A stretch of 64,000 bases of DNA, taken from assembly GCF_001434695.1 (NCBI RefSeq), contig NZ_AZDI01000007.1, forward strand, positions 18,315-82,314, written 5' to 3'. Origin of the DNA: Dellaglioa algida DSM 15638 (lineage in GTDB: Bacteria > Bacillota > Bacilli > Lactobacillales > Lactobacillaceae). Position numbers and translations under genes: made by a program. Below, one piece after another: positions 9,190 to 18,712 of the stretch (position 1 is its first letter; each line of letters begins with the position of its first letter). The notes under the pieces were generated by a model. That model was not told the origin of the DNA, searched no databases, and was given only the letters and a program-made list of their open reading frames with translations.

Positions 9190-9603
9190 ATGAAAAAAAT
9201 TAATGAGCTATTTCGAGCGCACTACGCATTAATTTCATATTTAATTTTTGGTGGGCTAACAACCTTAATTAATATCATTACTTTTGTTATTTTCCAATCA
9301 TATCTTGGCGTAAATTATCAATTTGCGAACGTAATTGCTTGGTTCGTTTCCGTCGTTTTTGCATTTGTGACTAATAAGCTTTGGGTCTTCGGCTCCAAAA
9401 ACGTTAACTTTTCAGGTTTCATGCGAGAAATTTTATCATTCTTTGGATTTAGAATTTTATCCTTGGTAATCGATCAATTAATTATGACAATTGGCGTCTC
9501 TGTCTTACACTTAGATGCGGCACTCGTTAAATTATTTGATCAGGTATTCATTGTTTTAATTAACTACGTTTTCAGTAAGTTATTCATCTTTAAAAAATCA
9601 TAA
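9190..9603 (+). CDS. GtrA/GtcA-family putative polyprenyl-phosphate sugar flippase
   Basis: Membrane protein of 137 residues with four helices, the usual size and layout of GtrA/GtcA. The pattern YLIFGGLTTLIN near residue 20 and the final NYVFSKLFIFKK are family hallmarks. Known members are thought to flip undecaprenyl-phosphate-linked monosaccharides outward for extracytoplasmic glycosylation. It starts 3 bp after flavodoxin, using a GAGGA inside that gene's end, and is followed by a CsbB-like transferase and YfhO. That is the same triad as Bacillus GtcA-CsbB-YfhO. Confidence 0.92.
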   Translation: MKKINELFRAHYALISYLIFGGLTTLINIITFVIFQSYLGVNYQFANVIAWFVSVVFAFVTNKLWVFGSKNVNFSGFMREILSFFGFRILSLVIDQLIMTIGVSVLHLDAALVKLFDQVFIVLINYVFSKLFIFKKS

Positions 9604-9638
9604 AATAAACTTATTAATTTTACTAGGGGGCACCACTC

Positions 9639-10601
9639 ATGACAAACAAAGTTCTTTCAATTGTCGTTCCATGTTACAACGAACAAGAATCTATCCCACT
9701 TTTTTTTGATGCGGTTGAAAAAGAATCAGTTAACTTACCAAATGTAGCATTAGAATATTGGTTTATTAACGATGGCTCATCTGATAATACGCTTAAAGAA
9801 ATGCGCAAATTACAAAAAGCACACCCAGAAACAGTTCATTATGCATCATTTTCTCGTAATTTCGGTAAAGAGGCTGCTTTATATTGCGGCCTTCAAAAAG
9901 CAACCGGGGACTATGTCACAGTGATGGACGTTGATTTACAAGATCCAACTAGCTTCTTACCTAAGATGTTAGCTATTCTAGAAGATCCTGAAAATGATTA
10001 CGACTGTGTGGGTACACGCCGAACGACTCGTGAAGGCGAACCCGTTATTCGTTCCGCTTTTGCGACTCTTTTCTATAAGTTAATTAACCGTATTTCAGAT
10101 ACTGAAATTGTTAATGGTGCCCGTGATTACCGCTTAATGACACGTCAAATGGTTGATGCTGTCTTATCAATGTCTGAATACAATCGCTTCTCAAAAGGTA
10201 TTTTCAGCTGGGTTGGTTTTAACACAAAATACTTAGAATATACAAATCAAGAACGCGTTGCCGGTAAAACAAGTTGGAATTTCTGGGGATTATTCAAATA
10301 CTCTTTAGATGGTATTATCGCTTTTTCAGAAGCACCTCTTTCAATTGCTACTTTTGTTGGATTTCTATCATTTGTTGGTTCTCTTTTCGCTATTATTTTT
10401 ATTATAATTAGAGCCTTGATTTACGGAGACCCAACGGCTGGCTGGCCATCAACTATCTCAATCGTCTTAATGATGGGTGGCATCCAACTTTTCTGTATTG
10501 GAATTCTTGGTAAATACTTAGGTAAAATTTTCTTAGAGGTTAAAAATCGTCCTATTTATATTGTAAAAGAATCAGATATATTTAGTTCAAAAAAGGATTA
10601 G
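9639..10601 (+). CDS. GT2 polyprenyl-phosphate glycosyltransferase (CsbB/GtrB-like)
   Basis: Family 2 glycosyltransferase of 320 residues: a cytoplasmic GT-A domain (about 1-225) and two C-terminal membrane helices (about 232-260 and 270-292). VVPCYNEQESIP begins the nucleotide-sugar fold, DVDLQDP is the metal-binding DxD region, and GARDYRLM and SWVGF are conserved in the Dpm1/CsbB/GtrB group. It likely transfers GlcNAc or glucose from a UDP-sugar to undecaprenyl phosphate. It lies between the flippase and YfhO genes with a strong AGGGGGC ribosome site. The sugar is not determined by sequence reading. Confidence 0.93.
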   Translation: MTNKVLSIVVPCYNEQESIPLFFDAVEKESVNLPNVALEYWFINDGSSDNTLKEMRKLQKAHPETVHYASFSRNFGKEAALYCGLQKATGDYVTVMDVDLQDPTSFLPKMLAILEDPENDYDCVGTRRTTREGEPVIRSAFATLFYKLINRISDTEIVNGARDYRLMTRQMVDAVLSMSEYNRFSKGIFSWVGFNTKYLEYTNQERVAGKTSWNFWGLFKYSLDGIIAFSEAPLSIATFVGFLSFVGSLFAIIFIIIRALIYGDPTAGWPSTISIVLMMGGIQLFCIGILGKYLGKIFLEVKNRPIYIVKESDIFSSKKD

Positions 10602-10620
10602 TTACAGGAGGATTCTGGTT

Positions 10621-13458
10621 ATGTATAAGTTTCACTTCGATCTTAAAAAATCAAAAATGATGTACCTTTATTATCTTATTATTTTTGCAATTTTAGCCGG
10701 TCTTATTTTTGGGACTTACAAAACATCTGGATATTCTTTAATTCAAAGTCATGATCCTGCAGAACAACATCTACCTATACTAGAAAATTATCGTCAGCTC
10801 CTTGGTAATTTCATTACCCACCCTTTCCAACCATTAAAAATGTGGTCTTGGAACTTAGGTATCGGGGCCGATCAATTTCAAACATTCGCTTATTATGTTA
10901 TTGGCGATGTTTTTGCTTATATTACGTTATTATTTCCCTCAAGTGCCGTGGTAACTGTTTATCAGTTCACACTCGTCTTGAGGTTATTTTGTGTTGGTTT
11001 ATCTTTTATTTTCTTTGCACGACATTTCAAACTAAGTACAAGTGCAATTTTAACGGGAACGTTCATTTACCAGTTCACGTCATTTTCACTTTATTCGTCT
11101 GTCATGCAACCATTTTTTCTAACACCTTTTATTATTTTTCCGCTGTTAATTATTGGTATTGAGAAAATTCTACAAGGGGCTAGACCTCACTTCTTTATTC
11201 TCGTGTTAACTTGGACGTTCATCAGTAACTTCTATTTTTCCGTCGTTTTAGGTATCGGTGCACTGCTATACCTCATCTTACGTTACGTTATTTACTACCG
11301 AAAACGGTTGAAATTTTTTAAAACAGCCGCCATTTTCTTGTTTAGTGCCATAACTAGCCTACTAGTTTCATCAATCATGTTATTACCTGCTATGATTTCC
11401 GTGTTAGATTCGACACGATCTGGTGGTTTATTCGCTAATGGATTAAAGGTCTTCCCTATCTATTACTATATTAATCTTCCCGCCCAACTAATTGCGAGTG
11501 GCCAGTCGACCTTTTGGACCAAATTCGGATTTAGCAGTTTTGCCGTTTTAGCGATTATTCACATTATTTACAATCGTAAGAAATATCCATTATTAATAAC
11601 GACTTTTATAATGGGTTTAATTATGCTTTTATTTCCATTATTTGGGGCCTTATTTAATGGTTTTCAAGCACCTTCCAACCGCTGGATTCTCTTGTTATTT
11701 GTCCCAGTCGCATTAAGTAGTTCATTATTCATTGATAGCCTTAAAAAAATGGACCTAGCGGAACTTAAATTTATGGGGAAATGTCTTGTTGGTTATTTAA
11801 TATTAGTTACCGTTCCTTTTTACATTAACGGTGAGACAGAAATTTTTATCCCTATCATTTTTTTAATTTCTTTCTTTGCAATTATTTTGTTATATCGTCT
11901 ACGACGTTATTCCGGGCGGATTCTATTAAGTTTGGTTCTCTTAAACCTAGCTGCCACTGGAATTTCTTATGCTTCTCCATTCACGAATACATTTAGTCAT
12001 ACCTTAATGCCCAGTGATGGATACCAATCTTTGTCTAAAAATATCTTTGCCGATTTAGACAAGGACATCCCTAAATCTAATGCATTTCGCGTTTCAACAA
12101 TTAGTCGCAACTACAATTTTGGCGCTGATTTTATGTTACGTAATAATTTAAATCCTGATGTAAATCTCATTAATTCTTACTATTCCATCCAGAATGGTTC
12201 CTTGAGTACTTTTTCAAATAATCTCCAAAATTCGCAGTATAACAATAATGTTCCCCTTGAAAACTTCGATGATCGAACGATTGCGAATAACTTTTTAGGT
12301 GTAAAATATCTTTTCACAAAATCAGGTGAATTAAATGACACAAAAATTCCTTATGGTTATCGCCTGAGTCGCTCTAACCTTTCAAAGGACAAAACTGAAC
12401 AAACAAATCTTTATGAGACGAAGAATAATTTTCCGTTAATATATTGGCAACCCAATGTCATTTCAGATGCTCGTTATACTAAGTTATCAGCTTCAAATAA
12501 AGAACGCCAGTTGTCAAAAGCAGTTAGTATTGCTGATACTTCTGATTTCAAACAAACTGAACCAGTATCTGATGTCAAAAACGTCTCCTTTACGGTTGAA
12601 AAGACGAAGAATACGGGTCAACTGAACGAGTCAACTATACCCGTCATTGGCAATGAATATCACAATAACCCTGTTTTGGATACTTACCACATAAAAATCA
12701 AAGATGCTAAAAAATATCAGAATTCTGAATTACATGTTTCTTTGACTAATATTAAACACGAGGCACTATCTGTTAAAGATCAAATGAACTTGGCCGTTCT
12801 AAATAACAAAATAGGTTCTGATAAACAGCTATTAGATACAAACGCATCATTGGCCTCACAAAAGTCACTCAGCAAACAATTAACAACAGGTTCTTCAGGC
12901 ACCAGTTATTCCATCGGTCTCAAGTCCAAAAAAACAACAAATAAGATTAAACAATTAGGTGTTGATAATCTCTCTTTCTTCAAGATATTGTCTGATACTA
13001 CCTTAAATATGGGTTATCAAAAAAAGATGCCCGAAAGTTTGGAGTTACTTCTATCGAATTCAGGTACTTACTCATTCAAAATTAAAGTTACCGCCGTACC
13101 ACTTGGTAAGACCTACATGAATGAAGTGAAAACTATTCAAAAAAATAAACTGCATTCTTTAAAATTTTCAACAAATAAAGTTGGGGGTTCAATAACGACT
13201 AAGGAACCAGGTATCTTAACTTCATCCATCCCTTACTCTGAAGGTTGGATAGCAACAGATAATGGTCATACCGTTTCAGTCATTAAAACAAATGAAGCGT
13301 TTATTGGCCTAAAGTTACAAAAAGGGACTCACCATATTGTTTACAGTTACAAAACACCTGGGTTGACCACTGGTGCTATACTCAGCGTCCTTGGGTTGCT
13401 CATTTGGTTTGTGTCAATCCTTGTACCCGTTGCTTGGGCTCGTTTTAAAAATCATTAG
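10621..13458 (+). CDS. YfhO-family GT-C membrane glycosyltransferase
   Basis: Large membrane protein of 945 residues. About a dozen helices fill residues 15-450, followed by a large extracytoplasmic region (about 450-905) and a last helix (TTGAILSVLGLLIWFVSILV). The first outside loop has SHDPAEQHLP, a typical acidic GT-C catalytic-loop position. The C-terminal PYSEGW...KGTHHIVYSYKTPG block is characteristic of YfhO. In Bacillus, YfhO acts with CsbB and GtcA to glycosylate lipoteichoic acid; the same three genes are contiguous here. AGGAGG precedes the ATG. The acceptor polymer is inference. Confidence 0.92.
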   Translation: MYKFHFDLKKSKMMYLYYLIIFAILAGLIFGTYKTSGYSLIQSHDPAEQHLPILENYRQLLGNFITHPFQPLKMWSWNLGIGADQFQTFAYYVIGDVFAYITLLFPSSAVVTVYQFTLVLRLFCVGLSFIFFARHFKLSTSAILTGTFIYQFTSFSLYSSVMQPFFLTPFIIFPLLIIGIEKILQGARPHFFILVLTWTFISNFYFSVVLGIGALLYLILRYVIYYRKRLKFFKTAAIFLFSAITSLLVSSIMLLPAMISVLDSTRSGGLFANGLKVFPIYYYINLPAQLIASGQSTFWTKFGFSSFAVLAIIHIIYNRKKYPLLITTFIMGLIMLLFPLFGALFNGFQAPSNRWILLLFVPVALSSSLFIDSLKKMDLAELKFMGKCLVGYLILVTVPFYINGETEIFIPIIFLISFFAIILLYRLRRYSGRILLSLVLLNLAATGISYASPFTNTFSHTLMPSDGYQSLSKNIFADLDKDIPKSNAFRVSTISRNYNFGADFMLRNNLNPDVNLINSYYSIQNGSLSTFSNNLQNSQYNNNVPLENFDDRTIANNFLGVKYLFTKSGELNDTKIPYGYRLSRSNLSKDKTEQTNLYETKNNFPLIYWQPNVISDARYTKLSASNKERQLSKAVSIADTSDFKQTEPVSDVKNVSFTVEKTKNTGQLNESTIPVIGNEYHNNPVLDTYHIKIKDAKKYQNSELHVSLTNIKHEALSVKDQMNLAVLNNKIGSDKQLLDTNASLASQKSLSKQLTTGSSGTSYSIGLKSKKTTNKIKQLGVDNLSFFKILSDTTLNMGYQKKMPESLELLLSNSGTYSFKIKVTAVPLGKTYMNEVKTIQKNKLHSLKFSTNKVGGSITTKEPGILTSSIPYSEGWIATDNGHTVSVIKTNEAFIGLKLQKGTHHIVYSYKTPGLTTGAILSVLGLLIWFVSILVPVAWARFKNH

Positions 13459-13488
13459 TCTTTATAGAAATTTTGGGGGATTTATATT

Positions 13489-15279
13489 TTGGTAAGTAAG
13501 TTTAGCTATCTAAAAAATCACGGACCCGTTCTCGGTGTGATTTCTGCAGTAAGTTTATTTTTAGTTTTACCTCAAATACTTAATCACAGCTTAATATTAG
13601 GTGGTGATTCTTTATTTCATCTCAATCGCATCTACGATATATACATGCAATTTAAAACGGGGAACTTTAGTTATTTCCAATCAAACTATGGATTTTTACA
13701 GAGCGGTCGTATCATCAATGCACTGTACGGACCGGGTTTTGCCTACCTCTTAGGTGCACTCTTAGTTCTTGTACACAACTGGATTAACTTTCAAATTATA
13801 ACGTCGTTCTTCGCTTTTTTCATTAGTGGTTATACTATGTTCTTTTTATCCAGAGAGATGGGATCAACAAAAAAAATATCTTTACTCACGGCTACCCTTT
13901 TTATGGGTAGCTTTTGGATTACTAGATGGTCAACCAATCAATCCTTCATGACCTGGGGCGTTATGCTCATGCCCTTGATTGTTCTAATTGGTATTAAAAT
14001 GCTTAAAAATGATTCCGAGAGCTTACATGTTCTGCCCTTTGCATTAATCTTTTCACTATTAATTCAGGTTCACGTATTAAGCACTTTAATGTCGATTATC
14101 GTTTTAGGTATCTTTTTTATATTTAGTATGATTAAAAACAAAAAAAGAAATCAACTTTTATTAAAATGTTTTTTTGCGGGAATGTTAACGTTACTTCTTA
14201 CATTTAACGTTTGGGGGGCAATGTTAGACGTCTTCGGTTCTGAAAAGCTCTATTCTCCATTTTCAGAACTCAGTATGTCCAATTTTACAACTGATATCTC
14301 TGTATCAACTTACGATACCACGCATATAGGATTCGTTTTAAGTCTTATTTTTCTTTTACAAATTGGTTTATATTTTTCAAAAAGTGTTAAATTTACAACA
14401 CCTAATAAATTAGTTACTATTCTTGGTACATTTTTTTTAATCTTATCATCAAATCTTATTCCATGGACTAAATTAAGTAATCTTATTCCCCAACTACAGA
14501 GCTCTTTACAATTTCCATACCGTTTCATCGGGTTTACCACGGTTTTATTATTAGCAGGGTTTGGAGTAACTATAACTTCACTACCATCCGTGCGACTAAA
14601 AAGATATTTTGAAATTTCCATGGCCATATTAAGTAGTTTTTTACTGTTCCAATCCTATATGGACTTACAAAATAAAAGCACATTATGGAACACAGATCGC
14701 CCTATTATTTCTAAATCTCTTAATGATTTTAAGAGCGAGTATGGGAATGAACAAATTAAACATATTTTTGTTTCATCACACCTAGGAAAAGGCCTTCAAA
14801 TAGTTACAAATGAATCATCGGACTACCTACCTAAATACTATTCTGCCGATGCCACTTCATATAATCAGCGTGGTACAAATGGATACCGAAATAAGGGAGA
14901 TTCTGAAGCCTACGCTGCTTATGGTAAATATATTAATCGAAATACATCAGCCATTACTAAACGGGTCGTAAACGATAAACTTATTATTTCTTGGAATGCT
15001 ATAAAAAAAGCAGACAAAATACAGTTGCCGATTATTATTTATGCAAATTCGTTAATAACTTTAAATAACCATCATTTAAATAAAGATAAAATGACATTAT
15101 CAACAATTGGAACACCCACTATTACCTCACCAAAAGTAGGTAAGAATACATTAATTTTGTCATACCATTCAAATTTAATCACAACGAAAAGTATACTTAT
15201 TATAATTTCTGCTTGGATAATCAGTGTTATAGCGCTCATCATTCTCACTATAAAAAAAAGGCACAAACCACATCTTTAG
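13489..15279 (+). CDS. Polytopic GT-C-like membrane protein, paralogue B
   Basis: Membrane protein of 596 residues, homologous throughout to paralogues A (3887-5629) and C (15407-17152). The N-terminal LPQILNHSLILGGDSLFHLN and the NALYGPGFAYLLG block are nearly the same in all three, while the extracytoplasmic domain (about 400-560) is much more divergent. It starts at TTG 13489 behind GGGGGA. It follows yfhO by 30 bp and is probably cotranscribed with it. It may transfer a sugar or other group from a lipid carrier to a surface acceptor; nothing in the sequence fixes the substrate. Confidence 0.82.
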   Translation: MVSKFSYLKNHGPVLGVISAVSLFLVLPQILNHSLILGGDSLFHLNRIYDIYMQFKTGNFSYFQSNYGFLQSGRIINALYGPGFAYLLGALLVLVHNWINFQIITSFFAFFISGYTMFFLSREMGSTKKISLLTATLFMGSFWITRWSTNQSFMTWGVMLMPLIVLIGIKMLKNDSESLHVLPFALIFSLLIQVHVLSTLMSIIVLGIFFIFSMIKNKKRNQLLLKCFFAGMLTLLLTFNVWGAMLDVFGSEKLYSPFSELSMSNFTTDISVSTYDTTHIGFVLSLIFLLQIGLYFSKSVKFTTPNKLVTILGTFFLILSSNLIPWTKLSNLIPQLQSSLQFPYRFIGFTTVLLLAGFGVTITSLPSVRLKRYFEISMAILSSFLLFQSYMDLQNKSTLWNTDRPIISKSLNDFKSEYGNEQIKHIFVSSHLGKGLQIVTNESSDYLPKYYSADATSYNQRGTNGYRNKGDSEAYAAYGKYINRNTSAITKRVVNDKLIISWNAIKKADKIQLPIIIYANSLITLNNHHLNKDKMTLSTIGTPTITSPKVGKNTLILSYHSNLITTKSILIIISAWIISVIALIILTIKKRHKPHL

Positions 15280-15406
15280 TAGCGTAATGATTGCTACGAC
15301 TCAATCTTAGGTAAGTTTATTACTTAAAATTATTATTGTTTCATAATAATAAAAATGATATTCTTATTATTTGATAAATTAAATAAATTTTCGGGGAGTT
15401 AATATT
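15280..15406 (+). other. AT-rich spacer between paralogues B and C
   Basis: 127 bases without a gene. A short GTAGC/GCTAC hairpin lies right at the end of paralogue B, but no T run follows, so it is not a convincing terminator. The remainder is very AT-rich with a GGGGAG ribosome site before paralogue C. Confidence 0.4.
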
Positions 15407-17152
15407 TTGGTAAATAAATTTAAACATTTAAAAAGTAATTGGGCTATATTCGGCATCATCTTTGCGCTAAGTTTATTTTTGGTTCTACCCCAATTACTCA
15501 ATCATAGTTTAGTTTTGGGTGGGGACTCACTATTTCATTTTAATCGTATCTATGATACTTATATGCAATTTAAAACCGGTAACTATAGTTATTTTCAGTC
15601 TAATTATGGTTTTCAGCAAAGTGGACGGGTAGTTAATGCTCTATATGGACCCGGAATGGCCTATTTGTTAGGTTCTTCATTACTAGTACTACAAAGTTGG
15701 ATAAAATTTGAAGTTATGACCTCTTTTTTTATTTTCTTTGTAAGTGGTTATTCAATGTACTTTCTATCGAGAGAACTGAATTCAACAAAGAAAATCTCAT
15801 TATTAACGGCCAGTCTTTTTATGGGTAGCTTTTATGTTACCCGTTGGTCAATTGATCAAAATTTCATGACTTGGGGCGTCATGTTGATGCCGTTAATTGT
15901 TTTAATTGGTATTAAAATGATTAAAAATAATGCACAGGATCTTAAGATACTTTCTTTAGCATTAATCGTTTCATTGATCATTCAAATTCACCTGTTAAGT
16001 GCTTTAATGTCAATTGGGGTATTAGGTGTATTCTTTATTATTGGTTTTATTCAAACTAATCAAAAATTACAACTCTTTTTAAAATGTCTCTTTGCTTCTT
16101 TGTTATCATTAGTTTTAACATTCAACGTTTGGGGCAGCATGTTAGACATCTTCACAACTAATAAATTATATACAACATTTGCACACGTAAATATGTCTAG
16201 TTCAACCATGAACCTCTCTACAGCGAATTATAGTCCTTCACAAATTGGATTAGTAATAAGCCTTATTTTTATTTTACAAATTGTACTATTATTTTCGAAA
16301 TGGCATGAAATATCATTAGCTAATAAGACAGTTACTATTTTGGGTATTTTCTTCCTTATCTTAACTTCGAGTCTTGTTCCTTGGAATAGATTGGCTGCTT
16401 TAATTCCACCACTTCAAAATTTCTTACAATTTCCTTTCCGATTTGACAGCTTTGCCACTGTCTTACTTCTTGGCGGATTTGGTGCCACAATTTCCACAAT
16501 ATCTTTACCAGGAGCAATTAAAAATGGTGAACTCTTTTTAATTATTGGAAGTATTTTCATATTAGGACAATCATATATTGATATTCAACATCAAAATGAA
16601 ATATGGAATTCAGATAGTCCAGTCGCTTATAAAGGTAGTATTGTTTTTTCAAATCACCCAAATAAAAAGCAAATTAAACATGCATTCACCGATAATGATC
16701 TATCGAAGGGGCTAATACTTGCTAAAAAAATAGCACCCGATTATTTACCCAACAATAACTCTAAGAAAATAGATTTTCATAATAACACCTATATAAAAGA
16801 CGTTATTATGCATCAACCCAATGTTATAAAAACAGTAACAGATAAAGGAAATTTAAATCTCAAATGGGTTGCAGCTAAAAAAGGAGAAAAAATCTCCTTA
16901 CCTATTGTGCTTTACAGTAATTCAGAGATTACGCTAAATGGTAAAAAACTTAGAACGCAAGATATTAAGTTATCATCACTAAGTAGCCCAACTGTTAAAT
17001 CAACTCAAAAAGGGATAAATACATTAACCCTTGGCTATCATTCTAAGATAATTACTAAAACTAGCCTAACTACGGTTATTTTGACTTGGATAATCAGTAT
17101 TCTGGCCGCTATTACGTTAACTTTCAAGAAATCTAAAAAAGAAATCAGTTAA
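15407..17152 (+). CDS. Polytopic GT-C-like membrane protein, paralogue C
   Basis: Membrane protein of 581 residues, third member of the local family and closer to paralogue A in motifs such as FQQSGRVVNALYGPG and MNLSxxNxxxxQIGLVIS. About ten helices, an extracytoplasmic domain (about 385-555), and a final helix before a lysine-rich tail. The start is TTG behind GGGGAG, with the same ribosome-site-to-TTG layout as A. A strong terminator follows at 17162, so this gene ends the plus-strand glycosylation run. Function is inferred only from family and context. Confidence 0.82.
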   Translation: MVNKFKHLKSNWAIFGIIFALSLFLVLPQLLNHSLVLGGDSLFHFNRIYDTYMQFKTGNYSYFQSNYGFQQSGRVVNALYGPGMAYLLGSSLLVLQSWIKFEVMTSFFIFFVSGYSMYFLSRELNSTKKISLLTASLFMGSFYVTRWSIDQNFMTWGVMLMPLIVLIGIKMIKNNAQDLKILSLALIVSLIIQIHLLSALMSIGVLGVFFIIGFIQTNQKLQLFLKCLFASLLSLVLTFNVWGSMLDIFTTNKLYTTFAHVNMSSSTMNLSTANYSPSQIGLVISLIFILQIVLLFSKWHEISLANKTVTILGIFFLILTSSLVPWNRLAALIPPLQNFLQFPFRFDSFATVLLLGGFGATISTISLPGAIKNGELFLIIGSIFILGQSYIDIQHQNEIWNSDSPVAYKGSIVFSNHPNKKQIKHAFTDNDLSKGLILAKKIAPDYLPNNNSKKIDFHNNTYIKDVIMHQPNVIKTVTDKGNLNLKWVAAKKGEKISLPIVLYSNSEITLNGKKLRTQDIKLSSLSSPTVKSTQKGINTLTLGYHSKIITKTSLTTVILTWIISILAAITLTFKKSKKEIS

Positions 17153-17161
17153 CTCAAAATT

Positions 17162-17198
17162 AAAAACTGGCATCCATACGTTATGGGTGCCAGTTTTT
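17162..17198 (+). terminator. Terminator after paralogue C
   Basis: Stem AAAAACTGGCATCCATA / TATGGGTGCCAGTTTTT with one wobble, ending in a T run. It closes the operon that begins with flavodoxin. Confidence 0.92.
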
Positions 17199-17454
17199 AA
17201 TTTCAATTCATTGTATTTAATCTCCTCGCTTATACTCATATGCGCCAATACTAATATCAAATCATTAAATATTATATTTTTCCGTTAAATAATAAAATAT
17301 AAATCCATTATTAAGTAAGCCTTTCCATTGAGCTCCGGTTTACGTTAACGCAATATATTTAATATCCCCCTCTATTCTTTTATAAAAAAATTTTATGTAA
17401 TTGATTTAAATGTATGATAGAATATTAAAATACTTTGGAAAATGAGAATTACAA
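17199..17454 (+). promoter_or_regulatory. Intergenic stretch with extended -10 promoter
   Basis: About 255 AT-rich bases without an ORF. Near the right end TGATAGAAT forms an extended -10 (TAGAAT at 17418-17423), 31 bp before the next start. No clear -35, riboswitch or repeat is seen in the rest. Confidence 0.45.
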
Positions 17455-17832
17455 TTGAAAGAAAAAACTTTAGTTGTTACTAATGGGATTGTTGGTTTAA
17501 TCGGGGGAATATTTTTAATTTTTGCACCTATATTTTTAGCTGGAAGTGTTGTGTCAGATGCTGTTTCTAGTGTCAATCATGATACAATATCAGCGTCTTC
17601 AACTTCAGGCGCTTCAGTATTCATTCTTATCGTTAAAGTTGCGGTATTAGTTTTAGGAATTATGGGCGCAGTTAAGTTCAAAAATTCAGATAAAATTGCT
17701 GCTGCACCAAGCGTTTTATTAATTGTTGGTGGCGCCGTTTCTATGGTTCCATTCTTAGGCTGGGCTGGCGGAATTGTTACAATCGTCGGTGGTTCAATTT
17801 ACTTAGCTAACATTAAAAAATTCAACGATTAA
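17455..17832 (+). CDS. Small membrane protein, possibly DUF4064-like
   Basis: Protein of 125 residues with an N-terminal helix (about 5-30), a serine-rich outside loop (about 35-55), then two or three further helices (about 58-78, 85-118) rich in glycine. The pattern of an N-terminal GxxGGIF helix and a terminal GGSIYLAN resembles DUF4064-type proteins, but this is only a resemblance. It starts at TTG with a GGAAAATGAG region upstream. It is isolated between two terminators. No function can be assigned. Confidence 0.7.
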   Translation: MKEKTLVVTNGIVGLIGGIFLIFAPIFLAGSVVSDAVSSVNHDTISASSTSGASVFILIVKVAVLVLGIMGAVKFKNSDKIAAAPSVLLIVGGAVSMVPFLGWAGGIVTIVGGSIYLANIKKFND

Positions 17833-17853
17833 CATTTAAATCTTAATAAAAAT

Positions 17854-17890
17854 AAGGCGTAATTTCGATATTCCATCGAAATTACGCCTT
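17854..17890 (+). terminator. Terminator of the small membrane protein gene
   Basis: Perfect 16-bp stem (17854-17869 with 17875-17890), five-base loop ATTCC, then TT continuing the T run. It is among the strongest hairpins in the window. Confidence 0.93.
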
Positions 17891-17963
17891 TTATTGTATT
17901 TAAATATGTGGCAAGTCACCGGCAAAAAAATTAATTATATCAGAACATCCCCGATAATTAAAA

Positions 17964-18020
17964 AACGCCTTTATGAATAGACAGGAATTTATCTCTAGCC
18001 CGTCCACACATAAAGGCGTT
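17964..18020 (-). terminator. Long-loop inverted repeat, probable udk terminator
   Basis: Perfect 12-bp arms AACGCCTTTATG and CATAAAGGCGTT are separated by 33 bases. On the minus strand a TTTTTT run follows the second arm, so it can end the wecB-udk transcript. The loop can itself form a 6-bp stem (GACGGG with CCTGTC, one wobble). The size is unusual for a simple terminator. Confidence 0.65.
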
Positions 18021-18058
18021 CGCTAAAATGCATCTTGTCACTATACGTACTTTTCTAT

Positions 18059-18694
18059 CTAATCTTTTTGTAAAATGTCGCGAACTTTAGTTGATAATAA
18101 ATCAATTGCAACGGTATTTGCGCCACCTTCTGGCACAATGATATCTGCATAACGTTTGGTTGGTTCAATGAACTGGTTGTACATTGGTTTAACCGTCTTA
18201 ACATATTGATTAATAATTGATTGTAATGAACGATCACGTTCTTTCATATCGCGGGTAATACGACGAATAATACGTAAATCATCATCCGTATCAACAAAGA
18301 CTTTAATATCCATCAAGTTTCTAAGTCTTTCATCCCCAAGGATTAAGATTCCTTCAACGATAATAACATCTTGTGGTTCCGTTTTGATTGTTTCACTTGA
18401 ACGCGTGAACTTTGTGTAATCGTAAACTGGCATATCAATTGCTTCATTATTTAGCAACTGTTCTAAATCACTAATCATGCGATCATTATCAAAAGCAAGC
18501 GGATGATCGTAATTAACTGCCTTACGGTCGTCCATGCTCATATCAGCTTGATCGTTGTAATACGTATCTTGCTGTAAAATCATGATCGATTCACCAGCTA
18601 ATTGTGAATAAATGGCGTTACTAACTGTTGTTTTACCACTACCAGTACCACCGGTTACACCAATAATAATGGGACGCTTTGTTCGTTTACTCAT
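18059..18694 (-). CDS. udk: Uridine kinase
   Basis: Phosphorylates uridine and cytidine to UMP and CMP in pyrimidine salvage. The 211-residue length is normal. The P-loop [17 protein letters not shown] is at the N-terminus. NYDHPLAFD and [21 protein letters not shown] match the substrate and lid regions of uridine kinases. GGAGG lies 11 bp before the ATG. It is 18 bp downstream of wecB, so the two form an operon. Confidence 0.97.
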   Translation of the reverse strand: MSKRTKRPIIIGVTGGTGSGKTTVSNAIYSQLAGESIMILQQDTYYNDQADMSMDDRKAVNYDHPLAFDNDRMISDLEQLLNNEAIDMPVYDYTKFTRSSETIKTEPQDVIIVEGILILGDERLRNLMDIKVFVDTDDDLRIIRRITRDMKERDRSLQSIINQYVKTVKPMYNQFIEPTKRYADIIVPEGGANTVAIDLLSTKVRDILQKD

Positions 18695-18712
18695 TCTTTA
18701 GAAATCCTCCAT

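Noticed and set aside
14310..14627. 105-codon minus-strand open frame
   Set aside because: Antisense to GT-C-like paralogue B without start signals.
15285..15300. Hairpin after paralogue B as terminator
   Set aside because: Only five base pairs and no T run follow.
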